DNA from: Lathyrus oleraceus
Lineage: Eukaryota > Streptophyta > Magnoliopsida > Fabales > Fabaceae
Length of the DNA stretch: 64,000 bases
Assembly (NCBI RefSeq): GCF_024323335.1
Contig: NC_066579.1
Location: 930,001 to 994,000 of the forward strand
Direction: 5' to 3'
In this document: piece after piece, positions 10,927 through 23,715 of the stretch
Layout of the letters: each line of letters opens with the position of its first letter
Position numbering within the stretch: the first letter of the stretch is position 1
Made by a program: the position numbers and the translations under genes
The notes under the pieces: model-generated
What the model was told of the DNA's origin: nothing
The model's input: the letters and a program-made list of their open reading frames with translations, nothing else
Database searches by the model: none

Positions 10927-13510
10927 GTTGATCAAACCCATTGAACATAATTATCCAGCACCATCTCCCAACTTTGAGTTCCCTGTATTTGAGGCTGAAG
11001 AAGATGATGTTGAAGAGATTCCTGATGAGATTACCCGTCTGCTTGAGCATGAAGAGAAGATCATTCAGCCACATCTCGAGAATCTGGAAACAGTTAACTT
11101 GGGGTCTGAAGATTGTGTTCGAGAAGTGAAGATTGGGGCACTCCTTGAAGAATCTGTCAAGAAGGGGTTGATTGAGATGCTACGAGAATATGTCGACGTC
11201 TTCGCCTGATCATATGAAGACATGCCTGGTCTGGATACTGATATCGTGCAACATTTCCTGCCTTTGAAGCCTGAGTGTGTTCCTGTGAAGCAGAAGCTCA
11301 GAAGAACTCATCCTGACATGGCAGTGAAGATCAAAGAAGAAGTTCAGAAGCAAATTGATGCGGGGTTTCTGGTGACTTCTACCTATCCTCAATGGGTGGC
11401 CAATATTGTGCCTGTGCCTAAGAAAGATGGAAAAGTCTGAATGTGCGTGGACTATAGAGACTTGAATAAAGCTAGTCCGAAAGATGATTTTCCTCTACCA
11501 CATATTGATATGTTGGTAGATAATACAACTAAATTCAATGTCTTCTCATTTATGGACGGATTTTTCGGATATAACCAGATTAAAATGGCACCCAAGGATA
11601 TGGAGAAGACAACATTCATCACACCTTGGGGAACATTCTGTTATCGAGTGATGCCCTTCGGTTTGAAGAACGCTGGAGCCACGTATCAACGTTCTATGAC
11701 TACCTTGTTTCACGATATGATGCACAAAGAGATCGAGGTATATGTTGATGATATGATTGCAAAGTCGAGAACGGAAGTTGAACATGTATAGCATTTGTTG
11801 AAGCTCTTTCAGTGTTTGAGGAAGTACAAACTCCGTCTGAATCCTAACAAGTGCACATTTGGAGTCCGTTCTGGCAAGTTATTGGGCTTTATCGTCAGTG
11901 AGAGAGGTATTGAAGTTGATCCTGCCAAGGTCAAAGCAATACAAGAGATGCCTTCGCCCAGGATTGAGAAGCAAGTCCGAGGTTTTCTTGGCCGCTTGAA
12001 TTATATCTCCAGATTTATATCCCACATGACTGCCACATGTGCGCCAATATTCAAGCTCCTCCGGAAAGATCAGCGTCATGATTGGACCGAGGATTGCTAG
12101 AAAGCTTTTGACAGTATTAAAGAGTATTTGTCCGAGCCTTCGATTCTGTCTCCGCTTGTGGAAGGGAGACCCTTGATTATGTATTTGACTGTTCTTGAAG
12201 ACTCTGTGGGTTGTGTCCTTGGTCAACAAGATGAATCAGGGAAGAAAGAATATGCCATCTACTATCTAAGTAAGAAGTTCACTGATTGTGAGTCTCGATA
12301 CTCAATGCTTGAGAAAACATGTTGTGCTTTGGCTTGGGCTGCTAAACGCTTACGCCAATATATGTTAAATCATACGACTTGGTTAATATCCAAAATGGAT
12401 CCAATCAAGTATATCTTTGAGAAACCTGCTTTAACTGGGAGGATCGCCCATTGGCAGATGCTGTTGTGTGAGTATGATATTGAGTATCGAGCTCAGAAAG
12501 CTATTAAAGGTAGTATCTTGGCTGACCACTTGACACATTAACCAATTGAGGATTATCAGTCTGTTCAGTATGACTTCCCAGATGAGGAGATTCTGTATTT
12601 GAAAATGAAAGATTATGATGAGCCTACGCTTGATGAAGGGCCAGAACCTGGTTCCCGATGGAGCATGGTGTTTGATGGCGCTGTAAATCAATATGGAAGT
12701 GGTATTGGGGCAGTGATTATTACTCCTCAGGGCATACATTTTCCTTTTACAGCAAGGCTAACTTTCAAATGCACGAATAATATGGCGGAGTATGAGGCTT
12801 GTATTATGGGTTTAGAAGAATGTATTGATCTTAGGATCAAGCATCTGGATATTTATGGTGATTCGGCCCTTGTTGTAAATCAGATTAAGGGTGAATGGGA
12901 GACGAATCAGCCTGGCCTCATCCCATATAGAGATTATGCGAGGAGGATTTCAACATTCTTTACTGAGGTTAACTTCCATCATATTCCTCGAGATGAGAAT
13001 CGGATGGCAGATGCACTTGCTACACTTGCTTCTATGATTGTGGTGAAACTCTGGAATGAAGTCCCCAATATTACTGTGATGCGCTTGGATAGACCAGCTC
13101 ATATATTTACAGTTGAAGAAGTGAAAGATGATAAGCCATAGTATTATGACATCAAATGTTTTCTTCAGAGTCAGATTTACCCGCCTGGGGCATCTGTTAA
13201 AGATAAGAAGACTTTGAGGAGATTATCTGGCAGTTTCTACCTCAATGGCGATGTGCTTTATAAAAGGAATTTTGACATGGTTCTGCTCAGATGCGTGGAT
13301 AGACACGAAGCAGACCTGTTGATGACCGAAGTCCATGAGGGTTCATTTGGTACTCATTCCAATGGACATGCCATGAAAGTGTCAGATTTATACGGATAAG
13401 ATTCATATTCCCCCGACACTTCTGAATGTGATTTCATCACCATGTCCTTTCTCTATGTGGGTAATTGACATGATTGGCATGATAGAGCCAAAAGCGTCCA
13501 ACGGTCACCC
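10927..13510 (+). pseudogene. Ogre RT / RNase H / archaeal-type RNase H / partial integrase, broken
   Basis: The polyprotein copies element RNA into DNA. Domains in order: acidic linker; RT with YPQWVANIVPVPKKDGKV, DYRDLNKASPKDDFPLPHID, MPFGLKNAGATYQR and catalytic EVYVDDMI; RT-linked RNase H (YAIYYLSKKFTDCE...YSMLEKTCCALAWA); second, archaeal-type RNase H (WSMVFDGAVN...NNMAEYEACIMGL...IYGDSALVVNQI...NRMADALATLASM); then the start of integrase. In-frame stops lie at 11207, 11438, 11789, 12098, 12539 and 13139. All six fit C-to-T or G-to-A changes of Trp, Arg or Gln codons. Near 13377 a small deletion joins HAMK to CQIYTDKIHIPP, removing the zinc-binding region and shifting the frame. Homology ends at ASNGHP near 13510, so the catalytic core is gone. 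Confidence 0.88.
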
Positions 13511-15039
13511 TTTGTGCAAACTTGATGTTTTCTTGCATTTCAAGCCACCGTGATGATAGAATAAGCATCCCTTGATGAAGACTTGTTTAGGGATTGGGTG
13601 ATCTTGAAGATATCTTGAAGATTGAGTGATGTGGCATGGAAATAAACACATGAACCACATTTGAATCACATGGAGCAAAATTGCATTTCCCTTGACCAAA
13701 GACCATTGTCTTGCCTTGGTTTGGAGCATAATCGCCTATATACACCACAAGAATAAACAAGTACCACCTCTTATTGAAGGTAGGGTTAGTTGATAAGAAA
13801 AATAAATATGAAACCCTAATGTTAAGATACAAACCGACAATGTGGCCATGCTTGTGATCTCATGACCAAATGCAACGGTCATGCATGATATGATATGATA
13901 TGCAAAAAAGGAAAAAGGGAGGGTAAATTTTGGATATGATCGTTGCCCATATTTAATCATCTTAGACCTGAACGTGTGAATTACATTAGCTTTTTGGGTG
14001 TTCAAGTGGAAGAGGAGTAAATACAAAAATGTCCGAAAATTTGCCCGGGATAAAAAGATAAGCTGGTTGATTTTATCTGCTGGGGATAGACTGAAATATT
14101 CCGCTGGGGAGATAGATCAGGTGCAAAATGAATGGTTGATATGCATGATGTATGATTGCAAAGTAAGATTTTTTTATGGTGAAAGATAGACTTTGACTTG
14201 TTGGTATCCACACCAGGGAATCTGCAAGGAAGAGCTTTCGAGTTACCATTGCTGGTGGGGGAAAATCCTGCTGGTTGAGGACTACCATCTGGCTCCACTA
14301 GGGAAGAATGATGCATGATCTGATGGAGCAGTAGTTGAAAAATAATCGTATGATAAGTGTTTACTGTAGACTACTGATAATCCACTAGGGAGTTTTCAAC
14401 AATCAAATCAATGGATATAGTTTTCCTTTCGATTTCAATTTTTATTATTCTCAAATTTTTATGGGATTATGCAATCAAGATTGGTAGTTATTTTGCAAAC
14501 AAAATGCAGAAAAATAAAAAAGATAAGAAGTTACTGAATAACGATTAAATTTTATTGACCGAGGAAATTTTGTACATGTAGGGTGTGTACAAGGATGCAA
14601 AAATCCTTAAAGAGGAAATTGAAAAAATTGAAAAACAAATTAAATGGAAATGGGAAATTTGTTTGATTTTCCACTGATCACAATATTGGTTGTCATTCGT
14701 TGTGGCATTGTACCCTAATACTTTACTTATGTTGACGGTGATTGGACTAATATGATGTCATTTGAGGTCAAGCTGAGGGTGAGAATGTGCTCAAAAGACA
14801 ACGTTAAGATATAGTCAAATGCCTTTATCTCTAACTTTTGCGTGAAATTTGTTATTCTTTTGTCCACCGGGATGTCATTTTTGCATAAGTCGCCCTTTCG
14901 AGTTTTCAACTTAGCAGACTTATATATTTTTTTGTTTAATCCCTAACTTTTGCATGGACATTTCCTTTTTTTGGGTCTATCGGGATAATCATTTTTGCTT
15001 AGATTTATTCTAACGAATGCCAGTTTAGCGGGCTTTTCA
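13511..15039 (-). repeat. Inverted Ogre 3' untranslated/LTR-side sequence
   Basis: No gene is seen. The adjoining 15040-15210 is the antisense end of an Ogre integrase, so this stretch is read as that second element's 3' UTR and possibly LTR. On the minus strand it carries Ogre-like blocks (AAAGCCCGCTAAACTGG; CCCCAGCGGAA and CCCCAGCAGAT) and, near 14900, a CGAAAGGGCGACTTATG-type segment. The UTR/LTR boundary is not resolved. The short ORFs here are not supported. Confidence 0.55.
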
Positions 15040-15210
15040 TTAATTTTTTTTCCAGGCATAATATTTTTTGACTATATCCAAGTTCACCGGCATCGACATG
15101 TCATCCCCATCCATGATGGTGAGAATGAGAGCCCCTCATGAGAAGGCCTTTTTGACAACAAATGGTCCCTCATAGTTGGGAGTCCACTTGTCCTGAGGAT
15201 CTGAGTGTAT
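15040..15210 (-). pseudogene. Ogre integrase C-terminal end, antisense fragment
   Basis: On the minus strand the frame reads HSDPQDKWTPNYEGPFVVKK, then AFS, a stop, and GALILTIMDGDDMSMPVNLD, ending at TAA (15042-15040). This is the conserved end of Ogre-type integrases. It opposes the first Ogre in orientation, so it comes from a different copy or from an inversion. An internal TGA breaks it. The upstream end is cut at about 15210, where LTR1 homology begins. Confidence 0.8.
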
Positions 15211-15222
15211 AGGAGAAAAAAA

Positions 15223-15641
15223 TCCAATATCCCCACTGAATTTGAAGCCCTCCTAATTCTATCTTATTTTCTTATTTTTATTATTTATTTGTATTTTGAA
15301 GTTAGTCATTTAGTGTCTTTTTAAATTGTGCTTAGGTGTTAATTAATTTAATTAATTGTTAGCTAGTTACAAAATCTATCCTTTTTTTATTTAATTTAAA
15401 ACAAAAGTTTTTTCATTTTAATTCTAATTTTAAATTAGTTGGTTAATGATAAAGAATGATGGATATTATTTCCCTTTATTTTATAAGTTCAAACAACCAA
15501 TCATAATCCTTCTTCTTATTTAAATTCAATTTGAAAAATATATATAAAAAACATTCCTTCTTATATTCAAATTAATAAAATAAATACAAAATAAGATTTT
15601 TTTCTCAACTTGTAAATAATTCACATCCGTGCATATCATCA
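15223..15641 (+). repeat. LTR1 of the compound Tat-type unit, left part (5'-truncated)
   Basis: TCCAATATCCCCACTGAATT starts a segment that recurs at about 37846 (LTR2) and 62442 (LTR3). It stops at GCATATCATCA, where the Angela-like LTR is inserted, and resumes at 24447. The first part of this LTR, present in LTR2 and LTR3, is missing. It holds no gene. Confidence 0.8.
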
Positions 15642-16270
15642 TGAAGGAGAATTGCCATCCAAGGCGCAGCGGAATTTAAAAATTTCTCCATTTAGTGATC
15701 CTTACGAATGGGCATGATCAGTGATAGAATCGTTACCTCTTGTGGCGATTCAAACCTTTGGTGCAGATCTCTGATAATGATCAAAACCTTTGATACAGAT
15801 CCACGGGGCGATCACGAACGTTGAACGATGACAACGTCTCTACTCAGTCTACACGAACGGATTCCTTCAATCGCAGTGCTAGCTGTTATGAATGAAGGCT
15901 GTGAGTGAGAGAGAGATACGAAATTCCAACTCTTCAGTTGTGTTTTCTGTCTCAGTGAGTTACAATGCTTCTACCCAAGGGGTTCTATTTATAGAACCAC
16001 TTGTGTGGGCTTCAAGCCAAAAAGCCCACTTAAGTGCATTTTGGCCCATATCTCATAAGATGCCAAAATCACTTAAGTATTTGGTACATTACCATATTTC
16101 GTATTCTACTTAAGTACATCGTACCTTACGATGTTCCTTAATTATTCTATCTCTCATCAATCCGTCCTTTGTGTGTGACCCTATAGGTTTTCGCGGCGTT
16201 GGCAATTATATTAAATCACGCATTTAACATAATAAACAGTGAGCAGTATCTAGCAACACATCACTGCTAC

Positions 16271-17991
16271 TGAAATTCTGGTGTAGTCAGTATTCAGATG
16301 TTCTACTTCAAGTCATGACATCTGATCTAACATTGTACCTAATACAGCAAGACAGTTATTACACTCTGTACTAATGTGCACCCTTTCACAGTGTCACATC
16401 CTCTCCTTCTATGTCATCCTAGAATGAAGGAACACTTAGTTATGTGCACCATAACATTCACTACTGTTGTTTTCCTACACAGTTATCAGCACGACGTCTC
16501 AATCCTGTTTTGGACATCATCTGTTACATTGTTCCAGTTTGTTGGTCATGTACTTGTATTTCCTAGATTAAAGGTTGTAACAAGTTAAACTAATCTCCAT
16601 TTATTAAGGAGCTAACAAATAGATTATTTGTTAGGTTCATTAATTGTAGCTTAGTTGTTAGTTTCCTAGATTTTAGATCAGCTGGTGGATTCCTGAAGAA
16701 TAGCCTGAGAAAAATCCTGAAACAGAAAAACTAACCATCCAACAATATAGCATATGCTGTCAGGAATGAATGTCACAACATTCCGTCTGACATCCAAGCC
16801 CAGAACCATATGCTCAGTCTGTTTAGTTCCTGAACACAGACTGCTAAATTTGCTGTACTGTAAAAGACCAACCAGTCTCTACTTCAGTATCAGCTTACTG
16901 GAAGAACTGTCAAGACATCCAGTTTGGCAATTTCACACTGCTCTTTTGGCCAGGTCTGATATGCTTTTTAAAACCAGACTTCACTACATACTGAACTGAA
17001 TTCATCAGCTTATTAAACAGTATGTGCTGTTGTTGATGAATGTCAAAACATTCTGATTGACATTCCAACAAAAGTCTATGTATCAGGTTTGTTATTAACT
17101 TGATTGGCAGACTGTAACACAACCTGAATTATGGCAGACATGATTATAACATGCAGTAGGTAAACAAACACAGGAAATTGTTAACCCAGTTCAGTCCAAC
17201 ATGACCTACATCTGGGGGCTACCAAGCCAGGAAGAAGATCCACTATTAGTAGTATCAATTCAGAGTTAAACTCCCCCGTTTACAACTCATCACTTAATCC
17301 CTACCCAATGCAATCTATACCTAGGAACTCCTAGATAGAAACCTCCAGTTTCCATTCCTATCACTACAAATACAATGTAATGTGCAAACACCTTGAACTT
17401 GCTTCACAACTTCATTCAAGAACATAATCACTCTTGCCTACAGGCTTTGAGTAACAAACACTCTCAGGTTTACCACTGAGAAACACATGGTAACCTTCCC
17501 ACAGATTGGGAGGTTTACCTTACACACACCCTTAAAAATTCATTCTAAGAGGCTTACAAAAACTAGATTACAATCAGCTATTTATAACCTAATCACCCAA
17601 CTGGATTTGGGCCTTCAGAAAGTTGCAGCAGACTTGTTCTTTGCTGTTGCAACTTCAGCAGAAAAATTCTGCTACAAACAAGGTCTTCAAGTTCCTAAAC
17701 TCTCTCCATATATATCTCCATATTTTGAGCCTATATATCTTCTGATTTAGTCTTCAAGACCTCCACCTGGGAGTTAGGATATTCACCAGATATCCTTGCT
17801 GATCCCAGAACATATACTGAATTAATTAATTCAGTTTCCTACACATGTGCGATGTCACAGACCTGACGTCGTGACATCGTACATGACATGTTGGTCCAGA
17901 TGTTGAATTTCTTCAACCCAACATATTAAAACAACAGAGGTGATTACATTATTTGTTTTCTAAAATTAATGCCAATCCTGAGGTATTAACA
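16271..17991 (-). repeat. Left LTR (3' LTR) of the LARD-like element
   Basis: 1,721 bp. It contains TATAAATA on the minus strand at 17579-17586 and paired inverted half-sites GAATGTCA...TGACATTC (16768/16788, 17038/17058) and CGATGTCA...TGACATCG (17850/17872). The small ORFs inside are conserved only because the LTRs are identical; none resembles a protein I know. Confidence 0.92.
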
Positions 17992-20900
17992 ATCTCCCCT
18001 TTGGCAAATTTTAGCTAAAACAAATAATCCTCTGTTATTATCTCCCCCACCATGAACACCAATGTTGGTGTACATGAGGAAGAAGAGGGACAATACTCAG
18101 TTGTACCAGAACCCTTCCCCTCAACCGGAGAGCTTCCAGAAGAATATGTAATGCTGAGTACATAGACAATGTAACTCAGATCACACGGCACAACTGTCTT
18201 CTTAACTCAGATCACAAGACACAAGTGGAAACCCCAGTTGGTGGATTTTGTGCCTGATGCCAACTTCTGTTTGCTGCCACATCCACAGTTGGCTTTCTTC
18301 TGGTACATTCTCATCCCCAGGATATTTCTCTCCCCCTTTTTAGCTAAACATTTGTAAAGGAAGCCCTCACAAAACCAGATCCAGGCGCAGCTTGCCCAAA
18401 CCTTAACATACCCCATGATTCTGAGAATGGAGTGTTTTTCTTGTGAGAGGAAGAGGGCTATTGCATCCTTTAAATAGTCCAGCCTGTGCCTAGGAATTTC
18501 CGGTAGAAATAAATGCTTGGTCAAGATGCATTTATTTTTGCTGAGAAACAGTCAGAGAATCACCAACCAAATCTCAGACTATCTTTGAATACCTTTTATA
18601 GCTCTTGACTGTTTCTTTTCCAAAACAGCCGTTCCAGTGCATGGAGACCATTCCATATATGCAGTCAGACATGTTGCACGCGATGTCTTAACATTCCTGC
18701 ATTCAGCCAGTATTCAACTTAGACCTCTGTCATACCTCCAGACACCTAGCACTGCTACAGCCAGCTTTCCACACTTCAGTTGATGGTTACTCCTCCTGTA
18801 CCACACAGCTGTAGCCATCAGTCTTATTCTGGTTTATCAGACTTAGCCACATCACCCTCATAATTCCTAATGACTTTAAGATTCAGAAGGAATTGACAGC
18901 AATGTCCAGGGCAATGTCATGACATCCAGTCAGACATTCTTCTGCTCACTCAGTCTTGACATACATCACAACATCCTGATAACTATCTAGTCATCTGAGA
19001 GCACATAGACCACAAGCTTGGTGATTGCTTGCAGCACAAAGGCACAACTCCCCCTGTCATGGGCAACCTACTCTCTTGGAGGTCACACATGATCATATCC
19101 AACACCCCAAGGTTGGACCTTCACATACTTCCTGATTCAAAAAGATTCCAGACCACTTGATGAAAGGAAAACATAAGACGCATCTTCATGTCTTCAAGAG
19201 CGCACCCTCTGTCCAACCCTCTTGGCTGAACACATCCACACTCTGTGTCAATTTCTCTTCTAACCAGAACAGAAGATCACTTCACAAGATGTTTTAACAT
19301 CAGCTGGGACTTCCTTCACAGCATCACAAGGAGCACTATCTGATAGACTTCAGATATTACTGAGTCCTCAGCTTGGGCCAGAGGAACCCAGACATACATT
19401 GGGATATATACACTCTCATCCCACTACCAGAGACAGTCTTCCATAGATAGCTCAGAACTTCTACCACAAGCTCCAAGAGATGAATAGAGACCACCTCCTT
19501 TTGTCTTTAACTTAATACTTTTCTGTTCAAAAGTAATTTGTCTCAGACTTTCCTCAAGACTAATCAGCTGCCTTATGTTGATTACCTTGATTCTTCGAAC
19601 TCACTTCTGAGATAGACCAAATGCCACTGGTTGATTACCTCCTTCATGAATTCTCATATGAACAGGTCAAATGCTGCTTTTTGACCTCTCCACGTGTATC
19701 AGACTTCTCCCAAAGATATTCTGACCTTCCAGGTGAAATTTGAACTTCAAGCCTTTTGAAGTGTCCAATCTACAACCCTGCAGACCCTTCTATCTTAAGT
19801 TGATGTGCCACTTCATCAACTAAGAATCTGATGTTGAACCAAATGTCACAACATTGTGTTTTGACATCCAGCTGTTGAATTCAGCTCCTTCTTCTGCCAC
19901 TTGAAAGAACTTCCTCCCTTCACAGAACAAGAGTTCAATGTTCTCATAGACTTGATTGTGGAACCAAGTTTGAGTAAACAACCTCCATCCTGCAAGTTTG
20001 CAGTTAAGTCATCCAAGCTCACACCTTGATGAATCCCTGCTTCTTCTCCAAAGACATCAGACACTCTGATGTATGAGTCTTCAGAAGGACCAGTTAGACA
20101 CTAACCCTTCAGCTTTACCAAGGATTCCACATCCTAAGGCAAGGCTGTTTCCATGATGTCAAGACTGCTGCCACTTATTCTTGACTTCACAGTGTGCATA
20201 AGCTAATGCACTTCCTTACCTAGATCAGAAATAAACTGATCCAAGTAACCACCATCAAGACTATGATGTCTTCTTCTTCTTGTACATACCAAGGCTGAAC
20301 ATGTTTCTTGCCAGGAAACCTTTTCAGAGATCATATGCTTTTGCTGCCACCAAAGAGATAGATCATAAGCCAATGTACTGTCCTTCCTGTGATTCTGCAC
20401 AGGGTCTTGAAGAAGTGATGTTCCAACATCTTTAAGAACATCAGTTATCTTGAGCTCCAAGGATAATCAATTAAACACTTGCACTTGGCACAAGTAGACA
20501 TTGATCTTAAATCCTTTCCCAATCATCCCTTCAGATACTTCCACCATAAGAATACTTTGAAAATACTCTTCTTGTGTCAACATCTTCTGCTTGCAAGCAC
20601 CTAGACAATTTTGAAAGTCTTCCCAGATTAAATTCACTCTTAGGAATGAGAGAGATGAATTCTTCCTTGCAAATGTGACACACAACCACCAGAACCCATG
20701 TGACACAGGTCAACAGCCAACCAGACCCTAGGCTGACCAGACTTGAGGAGGTTAACCAAGACTCCCCCTCAACTTAACAATCATGGATACTCCACACCAA
20801 TATCCATGCATTGTACACATATGTCTCAACATGACATACACTATCCCTACCAGTGGCAACTAACTCCTCCAATCAGACCAATCAGACTTCAGCTGACCAT

Positions 20901-21994
20901 AAGTACTAGTGAGACAAACAACACCAGTCAATGGTAGATATGCATTGCCAGAGCATATTACCTCAACCAACCTATGAATCTTCATATTCTCACTCCTAGT
21001 AAGAACTGCCACTTCTGAACGTGGTGTTTGAATAACAAGATTCATGGTTCCAGCCCCCTTAAATGATATCACAATCAGGTTACCCCATTATTGACTGCTA
21101 ACATCCAGGAGACTTGTCTTCCAACACACCATAGTACTTCAGGGAACAACTATCCAATCCTGATCAACCTGCAGGGATATGCCAAACAGCAGGAGATTGC
21201 ACAATGTCACATCTCAACCAGCTCAACTTCTAGGGATGACCTTCTTGAGCACACACCCAGTTGACCCTGCGTTTGTCAACTTAGCACACACAGATGTCTC
21301 CTCTTCCAGGTCAGGAGTAGGTTCCAAACAGAATTATCCCTTTGTTTGAACCCTAAAACATCTGCTCTTCAACCAGTAGCTGCATACTTGTTGAACAACA
21401 TGTTCTAACATCACATAGAACATTGGTTCCACCTCCTTGGAACAAACCTTCCTTGCAGGTCTTCAAGGTCTTCATATACACTACTCAAGAGAGTAAGAGA
21501 ATCAGTGATTAAGTGACTCTTACCATCCTGAAGTGAGAACGTCATGACGAGTGGACTTGAGGAGACTCACGTATCTTTGACATCTTCAGTAGATTATGAT
21601 GAGATCTTGAACACAGCAGCCTTTCATCCACATGAGGGGAAACTACATCAGAGTTTGAGTTTTGCCAGGTATTATGCAGCGGAAATCATAATACAACTCA
21701 ACCTATGACCACACACTTCACCAGATTGGCCTCCAAGACCATACCAGGTTTGAATGTGATTTAGTACTGGCACAGCTGTCCCACACACAGGCCTATTGCC
21801 AACCTCCAGAGACAGGTACACACCATTCCTGTCATGAACAGTCCATCCACCTACTTCAAGGGACCATTCAGGGAATTACAGAACCTTACACAGGTTCCAG
21901 CATCAGTACTAACATAACTCCTTGCCAGCTACCAGAAAGTATCACCCATGGATCTCATCCAGAGACAGAACAGGATGCCTGCTCTGATACCAAT
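17992..21994 (-). other. Interior of the LARD-like element, no recognisable protein
   Basis: About 4 kb with a polypurine tract at one end and a primer site at the other. Minus-strand ORFs of 72-105 residues exist (for example 18207-18524, 19846-20064, 20203-20460, 20467-20706), but none shows a zinc knuckle, DSG/DTG, integrase or YVDD motif. Several have Cys/Trp-rich composition without a family match. I treat the interior as non-coding. Confidence 0.7.
21981..21992 (-). other. Primer binding site of the LARD-like element
   Basis: On the minus strand TGGTATCAGAGC lies three bases from the LTR end. It is the standard initiator-methionine tRNA primer site of plant LTR retrotransposons and sets the orientation. 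Confidence 0.9.
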
Positions 21995-23715
21995 TGAAAT
22001 TCTGGTGTAGTCAGTATTCAGATGTTCTACTTCAAGTCATGACATCTGATCTAACATTGTACCTAATACAGCAAGACAGTTATTACACTCTGTACTAATG
22101 TGCACCCTTTCACAGTGTCACATCCTCTCCTTCTATGTCATCCTAGAATGAAGGAACACTTAGTTATGTGCACCATAACATTCACTACTGTTGTTTTCCT
22201 ACACAGTTATCAGCACGACGTCTCAATCCTGTTTTGGACATCATCTGTTACATTGTTCCAGTTTGTTGGTCATGTACTTGTATTTCCTAGATTAAAGGTT
22301 GTAACAAGTTAAACTAATCTCCATTTATTAAGGAGCTAACAAATAGATTATTTGTTAGGTTCATTAATTGTAGCTTAGTTGTTAGTTTCCTAGATTTTAG
22401 ATCAGCTGGTGGATTCCTGAAGAATAGCCTGAGAAAAATCCTGAAACAGAAAAACTAACCATCCAACAATATAGCATATGCTGTCAGGAATGAATGTCAC
22501 AACATTCCGTCTGACATCCAAGCCCAGAACCATATGCTCAGTCTGTTTAGTTCCTGAACACAGACTGCTAAATTTGCTGTACTGTAAAAGACCAACCAGT
22601 CTCTACTTCAGTATCAGCTTACTGGAAGAACTGTCAAGACATCCAGTTTGGCAATTTCACACTGCTCTTTTGGCCAGGTCTGATATGCTTTTTAAAACCA
22701 GACTTCACTACATACTGAACTGAATTCATCAGCTTATTAAACAGTATGTGCTGTTGTTGATGAATGTCAAAACATTCTGATTGACATTCCAACAAAAGTC
22801 TATGTATCAGGTTTGTTATTAACTTGATTGGCAGACTGTAACACAACCTGAATTATGGCAGACATGATTATAACATGCAGTAGGTAAACAAACACAGGAA
22901 ATTGTTAACCCAGTTCAGTCCAACATGACCTACATCTGGGGGCTACCAAGCCAGGAAGAAGATCCACTATTAGTAGTATCAATTCAGAGTTAAACTCCCC
23001 CGTTTACAACTCATCACTTAATCCCTACCCAATGCAATCTATACCTAGGAACTCCTAGATAGAAACCTCCAGTTTCCATTCCTATCACTACAAATACAAT
23101 GTAATGTGCAAACACCTTGAACTTGCTTCACAACTTCATTCAAGAACATAATCACTCTTGCCTACAGGCTTTGAGTAACAAACACTCTCAGGTTTACCAC
23201 TGAGAAACACATGGTAACCTTCCCACAGATTGGGAGGTTTACCTTACACACACCCTTAAAAATTCATTCTAAGAGGCTTACAAAAACTAGATTACAATCA
23301 GCTATTTATAACCTAATCACCCAACTGGATTTGGGCCTTCAGAAAGTTGCAGCAGACTTGTTCTTTGCTGTTGCAACTTCAGCAGAAAAATTCTGCTACA
23401 AACAAGGTCTTCAAGTTCCTAAACTCTCTCCATATATATCTCCATATTTTGAGCCTATATATCTTCTGATTTAGTCTTCAAGACCTCCACCTGGGAGTTA
23501 GGATATTCACCAGATATCCTTGCTGATCCCAGAACATATACTGAATTAATTAATTCAGTTTCCTACACATGTGCGATGTCACAGACCTGACGTCGTGACA
23601 TCGTACATGACATGTTGGTCCAGATGTTGAATTTCTTCAACCCAACATATTAAAACAACAGAGGTGATTACATTATTTGTTTTCTAAAATTAATGCCAAT
23701 CCTGAGGTATTAACA
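21995..23715 (-). repeat. Right LTR (5' LTR) of the LARD-like element
   Basis: It has the same 1,721-bp length as the left LTR, and I saw no difference where I compared them. The minus-strand TATAAATA box is at 23303-23310. Confidence 0.92.

Larger units (their letters stand above)
16271..23715 (-). mobile_element. Non-autonomous LTR retrotransposon (LARD-like), 7,445 bp
   Basis: The flanking duplication is GCTAC (16266-16270 and 23716-23720). Both LTRs are 1,721 bp, begin TGAAATTC and end TATTAACA on the plus strand. The minus orientation is set by the primer site GCTCTGATACCA (the complement of an initiator-Met site, 21981-21992) beside the right LTR and a polypurine tract (minus strand AAAGGGGAGAT, 17992-18002) beside the left one. 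The 4.0-kb interior has no gag or pol homology in any frame I examined. It must move by using proteins of another element. Four ORFs of 70-87 residues occur with identical translations in both LTRs, which indicates a very recent insertion. Confidence 0.92.

Noticed and set aside
16376..17750. ORFs of 70-87 residues in the LARD LTRs, identical in both copies
   Set aside because: Identity reflects young LTRs, not coding constraint; no start context, family match or motif.
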